Of a DNA stretch of 12,286 nucleotides, positions 1 through 7,335 are shown one piece after another (within the stretch, counting starts at the first letter, position 1; each line of letters opens with the position of its first letter). Source of the DNA: Flavobacterium sp. UBA807. Lineage in GTDB: Bacteria > Bacteroidota > Bacteroidia > Flavobacteriales > Flavobacteriaceae. The notes beneath the pieces are model-generated. The model searched no databases and was not told the origin of the DNA. It saw nothing but the letters and a program-made list of their open reading frames with translations. The stretch lies in the NCBI GenBank assembly GCA_002296885.1, contig DBIH01000231.1, forward strand, positions 495 to 12,780. Direction: 5' to 3'. The translations under genes and the position numbers were made by a program.

Positions 1-503
1 AAATCTTTTGGGCGAGTGGTGCCTGCTTCTTTATCCGAAAAGAAGTTTACCGAAAACTAAATGGCTTTGATGATGACTTCTTTGCTCATCAGGAAGAAAT
101 CGATTTGTGTTGGCGCGCTTTTAATTTGGGTTACGAAGCTAAGTATACTCCCGATTCTGTTGTGTTCCATGTCGGCGGTGCCACGCTGAATGAAAGCAAT
201 CCAAAGAAAACCTTCTTGAATTTCAGAAATTCATTATTGATGCTGACCAAAAATTTGCCTAAAAACAAATTAATTCCAATTATTTTAGCCCGACTTGTGC
301 TTGACGGTCTGGCCGGAATTCAATTTATTTTTAAAAGAAAATTTAGTCATTGCTGGGCAATTGTTAAAGCGCATTTTCATTTTTATCATCTGATTAACAA
401 AACGTTGAAGAAACGAAAAGCTCCTCAACGTGAAAACTATTATCACTCAAAGAGTATTGTTTACAGCTACTTCGTGAAGAACGGCACCGTTTTTGAAAAG
501 TAA
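1..503 (+). CDS. Glycosyltransferase family 2, C-terminal part (5' end outside window)
   Basis: The open frame enters from the left edge (first full codon at position 3) and gives 166 visible residues. The visible N-terminal piece has the end of a GT-A catalytic domain: WASGACFFIRK (visible residues 3-13), NGFDDDFF (20-27) and HQEEIDLCWR (29-38). The ED/EExDLCWR pattern is characteristic of family 2 enzymes of the rhamnosyltransferase or WcaB-like type, which transfer a sugar from a nucleotide-sugar to a growing glycan on the cytoplasmic side of the membrane. A hydrophobic stretch at about visible residues 90-110 may be a membrane-associated helix, and the tail is basic. The nucleotide-binding N-terminus and the DxD motif lie outside the window, so donor and acceptor cannot be named. 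The in-frame TTG at 105 is not the start, because conserved motif continues upstream of it. No clear terminator follows before the next gene. Confidence 0.9.
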   Translation, partial: IFWASGACFFIRKEVYRKLNGFDDDFFAHQEEIDLCWRAFNLGYEAKYTPDSVVFHVGGATLNESNPKKTFLNFRNSLLMLTKNLPKNKLIPIILARLVLDGLAGIQFIFKRKFSHCWAIVKAHFHFYHLINKTLKKRKAPQRENYYHSKSIVYSYFVKNGTVFEK

Positions 504-553
504 TTTTAACAAGAGTTTATCATTGAATATGCTCAAAAAACTTAAAAAAAAAG

Positions 554-561
554 TATTTTTG
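554..561 (+). promoter_or_regulatory. Putative -7 box (TATTTTTG) upstream of the OmpA-family gene
   Basis: TATTTTTG matches the Bacteroidota -7 consensus TAnnTTTG exactly and ends 22 bases before the ATG at 584. No TTG lies at the usual 17-23 base distance upstream (the nearest, at 523-525, is 28 bases away), so the -33 half is weak. The region is A/T-rich, so chance matches are possible. Confidence 0.4.
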
Positions 562-583
562 TTAAAATTAAATCACCTAACTC

Positions 584-1420
584 ATGAGAAAAGTAATTTT
601 TGCAATTTCATTAGCAGCGCTTACACTAACGTCGTGTGGCACTAAGAAAAAGATTGCTGCTTTAGAAGCACAGAACAAAGAATGTCAGGATTTATTGAAT
701 TCAACTACTATGAAGCTGAATTTGTGTTTATCTGAAAAAGATGCCCTTTCTAAACAAAACGATTACCTAAAACAAAACAATTCCGATTTAATAAACAGCT
801 CTAAAGAGATGACATTATTAAGCACCAAAGGTGCTCAGAACTTAGAAAAATCTCTGGAAAGCTTAAAAGAAAAAGACCTTAAAATTTCACGCCTTCAGGA
901 TGCTTTAACCAAAAAAGACAGCGTTACTTTGGCTTTGGTTACCAGTTTAAAAAGCTCGGTTGGAATTTCTGATCCGGATATCGAAATCAATGTAGAAAAA
1001 GGAGTTGTATTTATCTCTATTGCAGATAAATTATTATTCAAAAGCGGAAGCTATGTAGTGAGCGATAAGGCCAAAGAAGTTTTAGGCAAAGTGGCTAAAG
1101 TAATCAACAGCCGTCCAACATTTGAATGTATGGTTGAAGGTCATACTGATAATGTCCCGTTTACAGGAAATGCCGTCTTACTTGATAACTGGGATTTGAG
1201 CGTGAAACGTTCTACTGCTATTGTCAGAGTATTAACAAAAGATTTAGGTGTAAAACCATCTCAGTTGATTGCAGCCGGAAGAAGCGAATTTGTTCCGTTA
1301 GTTGATAATAACAGTGCTGATAACAGAGCAAAAAACAGAAGAACGCGAATCGTGGTTATGCCTAAGATTGATGAATTCTACGATATGATTGAAAAAGAAA
1401 TGAAGAATCAGAAACAATAA
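584..1420 (+). CDS. OmpA-family lipoprotein with coiled coil and peptidoglycan-binding domain
   Basis: The 278-residue protein begins with a lipoprotein signal peptide: basic MRK, a hydrophobic stretch, then the lipobox LTSC with the lipidated cysteine at residue 18. Residues about 22-115 are charged and heptad-like, consistent with a coiled-coil stalk. Residues about 130-262 form an OmpA-C domain with EGHTDN (185-190), NWDLSVKRS (202-210) and NRRTRIVVMP (251-260). D189 and R209 match the Asp/Arg pair that binds diaminopimelate in OmpA-C domains. The role is probably structural, tethering an envelope layer to peptidoglycan. After the cysteine the sequence is GTKKK, without the acidic residues of the Bacteroidota surface-export signal, so I infer a periplasm-facing protein. 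It appears to be a single-gene unit with its own promoter-like box and a strong terminator. The ATG at 584 is favoured because it gives an ideal signal peptide. Confidence 0.9.
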   Translation: MRKVIFAISLAALTLTSCGTKKKIAALEAQNKECQDLLNSTTMKLNLCLSEKDALSKQNDYLKQNNSDLINSSKEMTLLSTKGAQNLEKSLESLKEKDLKISRLQDALTKKDSVTLALVTSLKSSVGISDPDIEINVEKGVVFISIADKLLFKSGSYVVSDKAKEVLGKVAKVINSRPTFECMVEGHTDNVPFTGNAVLLDNWDLSVKRSTAIVRVLTKDLGVKPSQLIAAGRSEFVPLVDNNSADNRAKNRRTRIVVMPKIDEFYDMIEKEMKNQKQ

Positions 1421-1431
1421 TCTATTCAGAA

Positions 1432-1537
1432 AAAAGAGAATACAATATAGATAATAGACAAAAACGTCCTGAGCAATTAGGACGTTTTTTATTTAAAAGA
1501 AAAGGCTATGTTCTTTTCCTATATTCTATCTTCTTTT
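1432..1537. repeat. Imperfect long inverted repeat enclosing the terminator
   Basis: The arm at 1432-1450 pairs with 1519-1537, with 17 of 19 positions paired (one of them G-T). Inside it sit the terminator hairpin at 1460-1489 and a second perfect 6-base stem (1499-1504 with 1513-1518, loop of 8) that directly abuts the outer right arm. The parts could stack as a three-way junction. The right arm runs into the stop codon of the convergent yciO-like gene (1536-1538). The arms are very A/T-rich, so chance cannot be excluded. Confidence 0.4.
1460..1490. terminator. Bidirectional intrinsic terminator between the OmpA gene and the yciO-like gene
   Basis: A perfect 11-base stem (1460-1470 with 1479-1489, core ACGTCCT/AGGACGT) encloses an 8-base loop. 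It is flanked by an A tract on the left and a T tract on the right, so the same hairpin gives a T tail on either strand. It lies between two convergent genes and can serve both. Confidence 0.9.
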
Positions 1538-2156
1538 AAAAAATATCCGAATCTCCTTTTCCTTCACGAACAACAACTGGTTCATAACCTGACAAATCGA
1601 TAATGGTCGAACCAACATTATCTCCGTAACCGCCATCAATTACAAGGTCGACAACATGCTGCCATTTTTCAAAAATAAGTTCCGGGTCAGTTGAATATTC
1701 CAATACTTCATCATCATCATGAATGGATGTAGAAACAATTGGATTTCCTAATTGACGTACAATATCTAATGCGATATTATTATCCGGAATACGGATTCCG
1801 ACAGTTTTCTTTTTACGGAATTCTTTGGGCAAATCATTATTGCCCGGGAGAATGAATGTATAAGGTCCTGGCAAAGCTCTTTTCAATATTTTGAATGTGG
1901 CTGTATCGATTTGCTTAACATAATCCGAAAGATTGCTTAAATCGCTGCATACAAAAGAAAAGTTAGCTTTTTCTAATTTGATGCCTTTAATTTTAGCTAT
2001 GCGCTCTAAAGCTCTACTGTTAGTAATATCGCAACCCAAGCCATAAACGGTATCTGTCGGATAAATTACCAAACCACCTCCACGCAGCGCATCAACTACT
2101 TTTTTTATGGCAGCTTCGCTGGGTTTGTCTTCATATATTTTTATGAATTCTGCCAT
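1536..2156 (-). CDS. yciO: Sua5/YciO/YrdC-family protein, YciO type
   Basis: The 206-residue protein spans a complete YrdC fold: YPTDTVYGLGCD (32-43), PGPYTFIL (96-103), GIRIPD (120-125), STS (142-144) and VVVREGKGD (194-202). True TsaC/Sua5 enzymes make threonylcarbamoyl-AMP for the t6A37 modification of tRNA and use a KxR...SxN tetrad. Here the first pair reads K57-G-I59, so the arginine is missing, and the second reads S144-I-H146, so the asparagine is missing. Length, the NFSFVC segment and the STDPELI and VVVREG regions instead resemble E. coli YciO (also 206 residues, by memory). YciO's function is unsettled, so a threonylcarbamoyl-AMP synthase label should be treated with caution. It is the last gene of the helicase unit. 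Its ATG overlaps the TAA of the gene before it by one base (TAATG), which fixes the start and suggests coupled translation. Confidence 0.85.
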   Translation of the reverse strand: MAEFIKIYEDKPSEAAIKKVVDALRGGGLVIYPTDTVYGLGCDITNSRALERIAKIKGIKLEKANFSFVCSDLSNLSDYVKQIDTATFKILKRALPGPYTFILPGNNDLPKEFRKKKTVGIRIPDNNIALDIVRQLGNPIVSTSIHDDDEVLEYSTDPELIFEKWQHVVDLVIDGGYGDNVGSTIIDLSGYEPVVVREGKGDSDIF

Positions 2157-2353
2157 TATTTATTGGCTGGTTTTGGCGTTATAAACAACCCCATCAAAAG
2201 GGAAACTATAAGTGAAACCACAATTCCGATTATAATCCTTCGGTTTGTAATGGGTTCATGGTTAATAAATTTTGGAATGATATAAACGTTCATAAATGAC
2301 ATTACTACAAACCAATAAATTACAAGTTTCCAATTCGATTTTAATTTTTCCAT
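2156..2353 (-). CDS. Small two-helix membrane protein of unknown function
   Basis: This 65-residue protein has two hydrophobic segments, at about residues 9-27 and 40-58, separated by a short polar loop with basic residues (NHEPITNRR), plus a short charged N-terminus and a PKPANK tail. It looks like a helical hairpin in the inner membrane. I recognise no family and assign no function. It lies between the helicase gene (its ATG is 9 bases beyond the helicase stop) and the yciO-like gene (1-base TAATG overlap). That tight packing is the main reason to believe the frame is a real gene. It could be a member of a small conserved flavobacterial membrane family, or it could help ribosomes reach the gene downstream. 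Confidence 0.75.
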   Translation of the reverse strand: MEKLKSNWKLVIYWFVVMSFMNVYIIPKFINHEPITNRRIIIGIVVSLIVSLLMGLFITPKPANK

Positions 2354-2362
2354 AACATAAAT

Positions 2363-4696
2363 TTATCCGATTACATCGAGCTTTGCAAAGCGCAACAAAA
2401 GTTTTTTAATTCCACCGACTTCAAATTTGATTTCTGCTTTTTTATCGGCACCTGCGCCTTCCATATTCAGTATTTGCCCTTTCCCGAAGCGTTCATGCAT
2501 TACTACATTTCCAACAGTTAATTTACTGTCAAACAAATTAGTATTGCTCGGGCCGTTGCCTGATATAGGTTTTAATTTACGGATATTGGCAGCAGAAACC
2601 GGTTCCTCTCCATATCTTTTGGGTGGAGTTCCTGCCACAGGTTTTTCCAACCGCAGTTTGGATTTATCAATATCGCCAAAAATATCCAAATCGATGCTTG
2701 GTTTATAACGATACCCTGTATCCATCGGATTCATATACTCCAGATATTCATCCTTGATTTCTTCTATAAAACGCGAAGGTTCGCTATCAACTAATTTCCC
2801 CCAACGATATCGTGATTGCGCATACGTCAAATATGCCTGATGTTCGGCACGAGTTAAGGCAACATAAAACAAACGGCGTTCTTCTTCTAGTTCGCTTCTG
2901 GTATTAAGGCTCATGGCACTTGGAAATAAATCTTCTTCCATTCCCACCACAAAAACATACGGAAATTCTAATCCTTTTGCCAAATGAATTGTCATCAGCG
3001 CCACTCTGTCATCATCGCCGGTATCATTATCTAAATCGGTTGCCAAAGCTACATCTTCAAGAAACTCTGATAAAGCACCACGTGCACCATCAATTTCTTT
3101 TTGACCTTCGATGAAGTCTTTTATACCTCCCATTAAGGTTTCTATATTTTCAATACGGGCAATACCTTCGGGAGTTCCGTCTTTTTTGAGTTCCTGTATC
3201 AAGCCTGTTTTTTTGGCAACATGCTCGGTTAAAACAAAAGCATCCTGCTGTTCGTTGATGATTTGAAAACTCTTGATCATTGTGACAAAATCTTCGAGTT
3301 TTTGCTTGGTTCCCGAATTTAATTTTAAGTCTATTTTATCGATGTTTTCCATTACTTCAAAAATGGAACGCTTGTAATGATTAGCTGCAACGGTAAGCTT
3401 TTCAATTGTTGAATCTCCAATTCCACGCGCCGGATAATTAATCACACGCACCAAAGCTTCTTCATCTTTTGTATTGATGACCAAACGCAGATAACACAAA
3501 ACATCTTTGATTTCTTTTCTTTGGTAGAAAGACAAACCGCCATAAATTCGGTATGGAATATCTCTTTTTCGCAATGCATCTTCCATGGCACGTGATTGTG
3601 CGTTGGTTCGATACAAAATGGCAAACTGTCCGTTGCGCAGTTGGTTGCGCATCTTCTGCTCAAAAATTTCTCCAGCTACAAATCGTCCTTCTTCACCATC
3701 GGTAACACTGCGGTGCACTTTTACTTTGGCACCATAATCATTAGCGGTCCAAACCACTTTTTCGAGTTTGGTTTTATTTTTATCGATAATCGAATTGGCA
3801 GCTTCTACAATGTTCTTGGTAGAACGGTAGTTTTGTTCCAATCGATAAGTTCTCACATTATCATAATCTTTTTGGAAATTGAGAATGTTGTTGATGTTAG
3901 CTCCGCGAAACGCGTAAATACTCTGCGCGTCATCGCCAACTACACAGATATTCTGATATCGGTCAGACAATGCACGGACAATCAAATATTGTGAATGATT
4001 GGTGTCTTGGTACTCATCAACCAAAATATATTTAAACCGCTCCTGATATTTTGCCAAAACATCCGGATGGACATTCAAAAGTTCATTCGTTTTCAATAAC
4101 AAATCATCAAAATCCATGGCGCCACTTTTGAAACATCTCTCAACATATTCCTTGTAAATATCGCCTAGTCTTGGCTTTTTGCTCATCGCATCCTGCTCCT
4201 GCAATTCGGGATTATTGAAATAGGCTTTTACCGTAATCAAAGAGTTTTTATACGATGATATTCTCCCGAAAACCTGCTTTGGTTTATAGATATCCTTATC
4301 CAATTGCATTTCCTTGATAATCGCCGAAATCAATCGAACACTATCCTGCGAGTCGTAAATCGTGAAATTGGAAGGATAACCCAATTTGTCGGCTTCGCTT
4401 CTAAGAATCCTTGCAAAAACCGAATGAAATGTTCCCATCCAAAGATTTTTGGCTTCAGCCGCTCCAACTATATCACCAATACGCTTTTTCATTTCGCGTG
4501 CTGCTTTGTTGGTAAAGGTTAATGCCAGGATATTAAAAGCATCAACGCCCAAACTCATTAGATAGGAAATGCGCACCGTAAGCACACGTGTTTTTCCTGA
4601 ACCGGCTCCGGCAATGATAATCATTGGTCCGTCTTTCTGAAAAACAGGTTGTTGTTGCGCTTCATTAAGCTGCGAAATATACTTTTCCATCATCAT
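2363..4696 (-). CDS. ATP-dependent 3'-5' DNA helicase, UvrD/PcrA family
   Basis: A complete 777-residue superfamily 1A helicase. Motifs in order: Q motif LNEAQ (10-14), Walker A AGAGSGKT (29-36), motif Ia FTNKAAREMK (61-70), MGTFHS (87-92), Walker B DEYQDT (227-232), motif III GDDAQSIYAFRGA (254-266), motif IV LEQNYRS (286-292), motif V TIHLAKGLEFPYVFVVG (569-585) and motif VI EEERRLFYVALTRA (604-617). Residues about 728-773 (VGNVVMHERFGKGQI...) form the small C-terminal Tudor-like domain which, in PcrA/UvrD, contacts RNA polymerase. The family unwinds DNA in nucleotide-excision and mismatch repair and clears recombination filaments and stalled forks. UvrD and PcrA cannot be told apart here by sequence alone. 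Three ATG codons stand in a row (4696, 4693, 4690); the third, giving MEKYISQL, is also plausible and would shorten the protein by two residues. It is the first gene of a three-gene unit. Confidence 0.95.
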   Translation of the reverse strand: MMMEKYISQLNEAQQQPVFQKDGPMIIIAGAGSGKTRVLTVRISYLMSLGVDAFNILALTFTNKAAREMKKRIGDIVGAAEAKNLWMGTFHSVFARILRSEADKLGYPSNFTIYDSQDSVRLISAIIKEMQLDKDIYKPKQVFGRISSYKNSLITVKAYFNNPELQEQDAMSKKPRLGDIYKEYVERCFKSGAMDFDDLLLKTNELLNVHPDVLAKYQERFKYILVDEYQDTNHSQYLIVRALSDRYQNICVVGDDAQSIYAFRGANINNILNFQKDYDNVRTYRLEQNYRSTKNIVEAANSIIDKNKTKLEKVVWTANDYGAKVKVHRSVTDGEEGRFVAGEIFEQKMRNQLRNGQFAILYRTNAQSRAMEDALRKRDIPYRIYGGLSFYQRKEIKDVLCYLRLVINTKDEEALVRVINYPARGIGDSTIEKLTVAANHYKRSIFEVMENIDKIDLKLNSGTKQKLEDFVTMIKSFQIINEQQDAFVLTEHVAKKTGLIQELKKDGTPEGIARIENIETLMGGIKDFIEGQKEIDGARGALSEFLEDVALATDLDNDTGDDDRVALMTIHLAKGLEFPYVFVVGMEEDLFPSAMSLNTRSELEEERRLFYVALTRAEHQAYLTYAQSRYRWGKLVDSEPSRFIEEIKDEYLEYMNPMDTGYRYKPSIDLDIFGDIDKSKLRLEKPVAGTPPKRYGEEPVSAANIRKLKPISGNGPSNTNLFDSKLTVGNVVMHERFGKGQILNMEGAGADKKAEIKFEVGGIKKLLLRFAKLDVIG

Positions 4697-4709
4697 TTTT
4701 GAGATTGTT

Positions 4710-4740
4710 CAAATTTATGATTACTCGATTTGAATTACAA
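4710..4740 (-). promoter_or_regulatory. Promoter of the helicase unit
   Basis: On the minus strand, TTG (4740-4738) is followed after 20 bases by TAAATTTG (4717-4710). This matches both halves of the Bacteroidota TTG...TAnnTTTG promoter at normal spacing. The box ends 13 bases before the first ATG of the helicase gene and 19 before the third. It is the best promoter match in the window. Confidence 0.65.
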
Positions 4741-4762
4741 TAAATTTTAAGGGTATTTCTAT

Positions 4763-4770
4763 TATATTTG
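4763..4770 (+). promoter_or_regulatory. Putative -7 box (TATATTTG) for the gene at 4795
   Basis: TATATTTG fits TAnnTTTG exactly and ends 24 bases before the ATG at 4795. No TTG lies at the usual distance upstream. Its last three bases are the TTG that a longer reading of the downstream gene would use as start, which argues for the ATG at 4795. Confidence 0.45.
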
Positions 4771-4794
4771 TCAACAATTTTAGTCAAAACACAC

Positions 4795-5319
4795 ATGAGC
4801 TCCGATAAAATTATAGAATTACTGATGTATGCTGTCCCGTCGCTTATTACGGGAGGTGTGGCGTATTATTTGTTTGACAACTACTTCAAAGACCAGCAAA
4901 AAACAAGACGTTGGTTATTGCAGAGAGAAAATCAAAAACATTCTTTGCCATTGCGTTTGCAGGCATACGAACGATTGGCTTTATTTTTAGAGCGAATCAA
5001 TCCTGCGAAATTATTGATTCGTGTAGCTCCGTTGAATGATGATAAAGTGGATTACTCGAATCTTTTGATTCATCATATCGAACAGGAATATGAGCATAAC
5101 ATCACGCAACAGGTTTATGTTACGAATGAACTTTGGACTATGCTTTTGACTGCAAAGAATACTATCATTCAAAATATCAGGAAAACAGCGGCAGATGCAT
5201 CTGTTGCGAATGCTGACCAGTTAAGGGAAAAGATTTTAAGTAATCTTCTCGACGGTCAATCAGCAAGCACAGTGGCTTTAGGTTATTTAAAAAATGAAGT
5301 CGCCGATGTTTTAGGATAA
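4795..5319 (+). CDS. Uncharacterised membrane-anchored protein (DUF7935-like)
   Basis: The protein is 174 residues long from the ATG at 4795. One hydrophobic segment at about residues 8-27 (MYAVPSLITGGVAYYLF) should anchor it in the inner membrane. The rest is soluble, charged and probably helical. The segment RENQKHSLPLRLQAYERLALFLERINPAKLLIRV, at about residues 44-77, recalls a Bacteroidota-restricted family I remember as DUF7935; that name is from memory and unchecked. EQEYEHNITQQVYVT (96-110) looks like a second conserved block. No enzymatic motif is visible and no function is assigned. An upstream in-frame TTG at 4768 is rejected as start because it falls inside the -7 box. The gene is divergent from the helicase unit and convergent with dsbD, so it forms a single-gene unit. 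Confidence 0.85.
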   Translation: MSSDKIIELLMYAVPSLITGGVAYYLFDNYFKDQQKTRRWLLQRENQKHSLPLRLQAYERLALFLERINPAKLLIRVAPLNDDKVDYSNLLIHHIEQEYEHNITQQVYVTNELWTMLLTAKNTIIQNIRKTAADASVANADQLREKILSNLLDGQSASTVALGYLKNEVADVLG

Positions 5320-5320
5320 C

Positions 5321-5350
5321 AAAAAACCTTCTCTGTGAGAAGGCTTTTTT
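5321..5350. terminator. Bidirectional terminator between the DUF7935-like gene and dsbD
   Basis: The stem CCTTCTC/GAGAAGG (5327-5333 with 5337-5343) has a TGT loop, six A's on the left and seven T's on the right after one C. It works in both directions. The last T of the right tract is also the final base of the dsbD stop codon (5352-5350). Confidence 0.9.
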
Positions 5351-7335
5351 TATTTCTTGAATTTCGAAATTCCGTCTTTCAGCCAAGCTAAGTACTCATC
5401 AACATTTGGAGTATAACTAACAGGCTCGTTTAACTTTTGTTCTTTTAAGTCAGTCAACACATAAAAAGGTTGCGTGTTGGTTTTGTATCTTGTGATAATG
5501 AATTCCGTCCATTTATCTCCAATAGTCGTAATTTCATTACCTGTAATTTTCGAAACGGTTTGTTCATTCTTAGGCAACTCGCGTTTATCATCAACATATA
5601 ACGAAATTAGGACCACATCATTCTTAAGTACATTTAATACTTTTTCACCCGACCAGACATTGTTTTCCATCTTACGACAATTGACACATGCAAAGCCGGT
5701 AAAATCTAACATCACAGGTTTATTTACCGTTTTGGCATAAGCCAAACCTTTCGCATAATCATTAAAAACCGTTAACCCATGCGGACCAATTTCTGCTCCG
5801 TCTGGTAATCCGTTTTTTGATGAAACCGTGCTATTTTCAAAGAAACCCATTGGACTTTCACTATAGGTTTGTGGCGGAGGAAAAGCGCTGATTAGTTTCA
5901 AAGGCGCACCAAATAATCCCGGAATCATATAAATTGTGAATGCCAGAACAAGTACTCCCAATGACAATCTTCCAACAGAAATATGTGTTGCCACATCGTC
6001 GTGCGGCGTTGTTATTTTTCCGAATAAATAGAATGCCCAAGCTCCGAAGATGGCAATCCAGATGGCGAGGAAAACTTCTCTCTCTAATAAATGCAATTGC
6101 AGAACCAAATCGGCATTGGATAAAAATTTAAATGCCAAAGCCAATTCTAAAAAGCCTAAAGAAACCTTTACCGTATTGAGCCAGCCACCAGATTTTGGCA
6201 AAGAATGCATCCAACTTGGGAACATGGCAAACAGCATAAACGGCAATGCTAATGCTGTAGAAAAACCAAGCATTCCAACAATTGGAGCAATTCCACCTTT
6301 TGAAGCTGATTCCACTAAAAGCGTTCCGACAATTGGCCCAGTACAGGAAAATGAAACTATTGCCAAAGCCAAAGCCATGAACAGAATTCCGATGATTCCT
6401 CCTCTATCGGCTTGTTTGTCTACTTTATTCGCCCAGGAATTGGGCAGCATGATTTCGAAAGCACCAAGAAATGAAGCAGCAAAAACTACTAAAAGCAGGA
6501 AGAAAAATACATTAAACCACGGATTTGTTGACAAGGCATTCAACGCATCGGCACCAAAAATCCCGGTAATTGCTAATCCCAAAATCACATAAATTGCAAT
6601 GATCGAAATTCCATATAGAATTGCATTTCGTTTTCCCTGTCCCGGATTTTTGCTTTGTTTGGTAAAAAAACTCACCGTCATTGGAATCATCGGGAAAACA
6701 CAAGGCGTTAGCAAAGCCGCAAAACCACCAAGAAAAGCTAAAAAGAAAATCGTCCATAATCCTTTTTTTTCTTCTTTTTTTGGTGCTTCAACAACTGCTT
6801 TTGTCACTGCTTTAACTGTTGTCGTATCAGATATCGGGTTTGCTGCAACAGTGTCAGCTACAGCTAACGTTGGTTCGGTTTTTTCAGTTACAGGGATTTT
6901 AAAAACAAAGGTTTGCGGATCCTGAATGCAAACCGATTTACAAACCTGATAATCGGCCTTGACTTTTATACTGCTTAACTTTGGATTTAAAATCTTTACT
7001 TTTTGAGTAAATGTGACCTGCTTTTCAAAGTAATATTCATCCACGCCAAAAACATCATTGAATGCTTTTTTATAGGGACTTTCCTTTGTCTTACCGACCA
7101 ACTCGTAGTTTCCTTTCGTATCGATATAATTGAATTCTGCAGGCAATGAGCCACCATCGGGCGTGAATTGCGAATAGAGATGCCAACCTTCGTCAATACT
7201 TCCATTCATAACCAAATTAAATTCGGTATCGGAAACTTTCTCAACCTTCGTTGACCATTTTACCGGCTTGAGAATTTGCGCATTGCCATTGGCAAAAGCC
7301 CAAAAAAATAAAAGTGAAAGTAGTATTTTATTCAT
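5350..7335 (-). CDS. dsbD: Thiol:disulfide interchange protein, DsbD family
   Basis: The 661-residue protein carries electrons from cytoplasmic thioredoxin across the inner membrane to periplasmic thiol proteins. Residues 1-19 are a signal peptide. A periplasmic N-terminal domain (about 22-150) has the cysteine pair C132/C136 in VCKSVC. A polar linker (about 152-192) leads to a membrane core of about eight helices (193-475) with the redox cysteines C212 in TPCVFPMIP and C331 in SFSCTG. The C-terminal thioredoxin-like domain (about 520-658) carries CVNC (C550, C553) and a cis-proline-like TQPFYV. All three redox pairs are intact. The protein is longer than E. coli DsbD (about 565 residues), mainly in the N-terminal domain, linker and membrane loops. 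It is the last gene of the pabB unit; its ATG overlaps the tilS TGA as ATGA. Likely roles are cytochrome c maturation and periplasmic reduction. Confidence 0.93.
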   Translation of the reverse strand: MNKILLSLLFFWAFANGNAQILKPVKWSTKVEKVSDTEFNLVMNGSIDEGWHLYSQFTPDGGSLPAEFNYIDTKGNYELVGKTKESPYKKAFNDVFGVDEYYFEKQVTFTQKVKILNPKLSSIKVKADYQVCKSVCIQDPQTFVFKIPVTEKTEPTLAVADTVAANPISDTTTVKAVTKAVVEAPKKEEKKGLWTIFFLAFLGGFAALLTPCVFPMIPMTVSFFTKQSKNPGQGKRNAILYGISIIAIYVILGLAITGIFGADALNALSTNPWFNVFFFLLLVVFAASFLGAFEIMLPNSWANKVDKQADRGGIIGILFMALALAIVSFSCTGPIVGTLLVESASKGGIAPIVGMLGFSTALALPFMLFAMFPSWMHSLPKSGGWLNTVKVSLGFLELALAFKFLSNADLVLQLHLLEREVFLAIWIAIFGAWAFYLFGKITTPHDDVATHISVGRLSLGVLVLAFTIYMIPGLFGAPLKLISAFPPPQTYSESPMGFFENSTVSSKNGLPDGAEIGPHGLTVFNDYAKGLAYAKTVNKPVMLDFTGFACVNCRKMENNVWSGEKVLNVLKNDVVLISLYVDDKRELPKNEQTVSKITGNEITTIGDKWTEFIITRYKTNTQPFYVLTDLKEQKLNEPVSYTPNVDEYLAWLKDGISKFKK

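Noticed and set aside
3596..3994. 132-codon open frame antisense to the helicase gene
   Set aside because: It sits opposite helicase motifs that are clearly coding, and it has no domain, promoter or terminator of its own.
4768..4794. N-terminal extension of the DUF7935-like gene from TTG at 4768
   Set aside because: The TTG forms the last bases of an exact TAnnTTTG box, and the ATG at 4795 directly precedes a good membrane anchor.
6050..6592. 180-codon open frame antisense to dsbD
   Set aside because: It lies entirely within the confirmed dsbD gene, its translation has no recognisable domain, and its composition is typical of a shadow frame.
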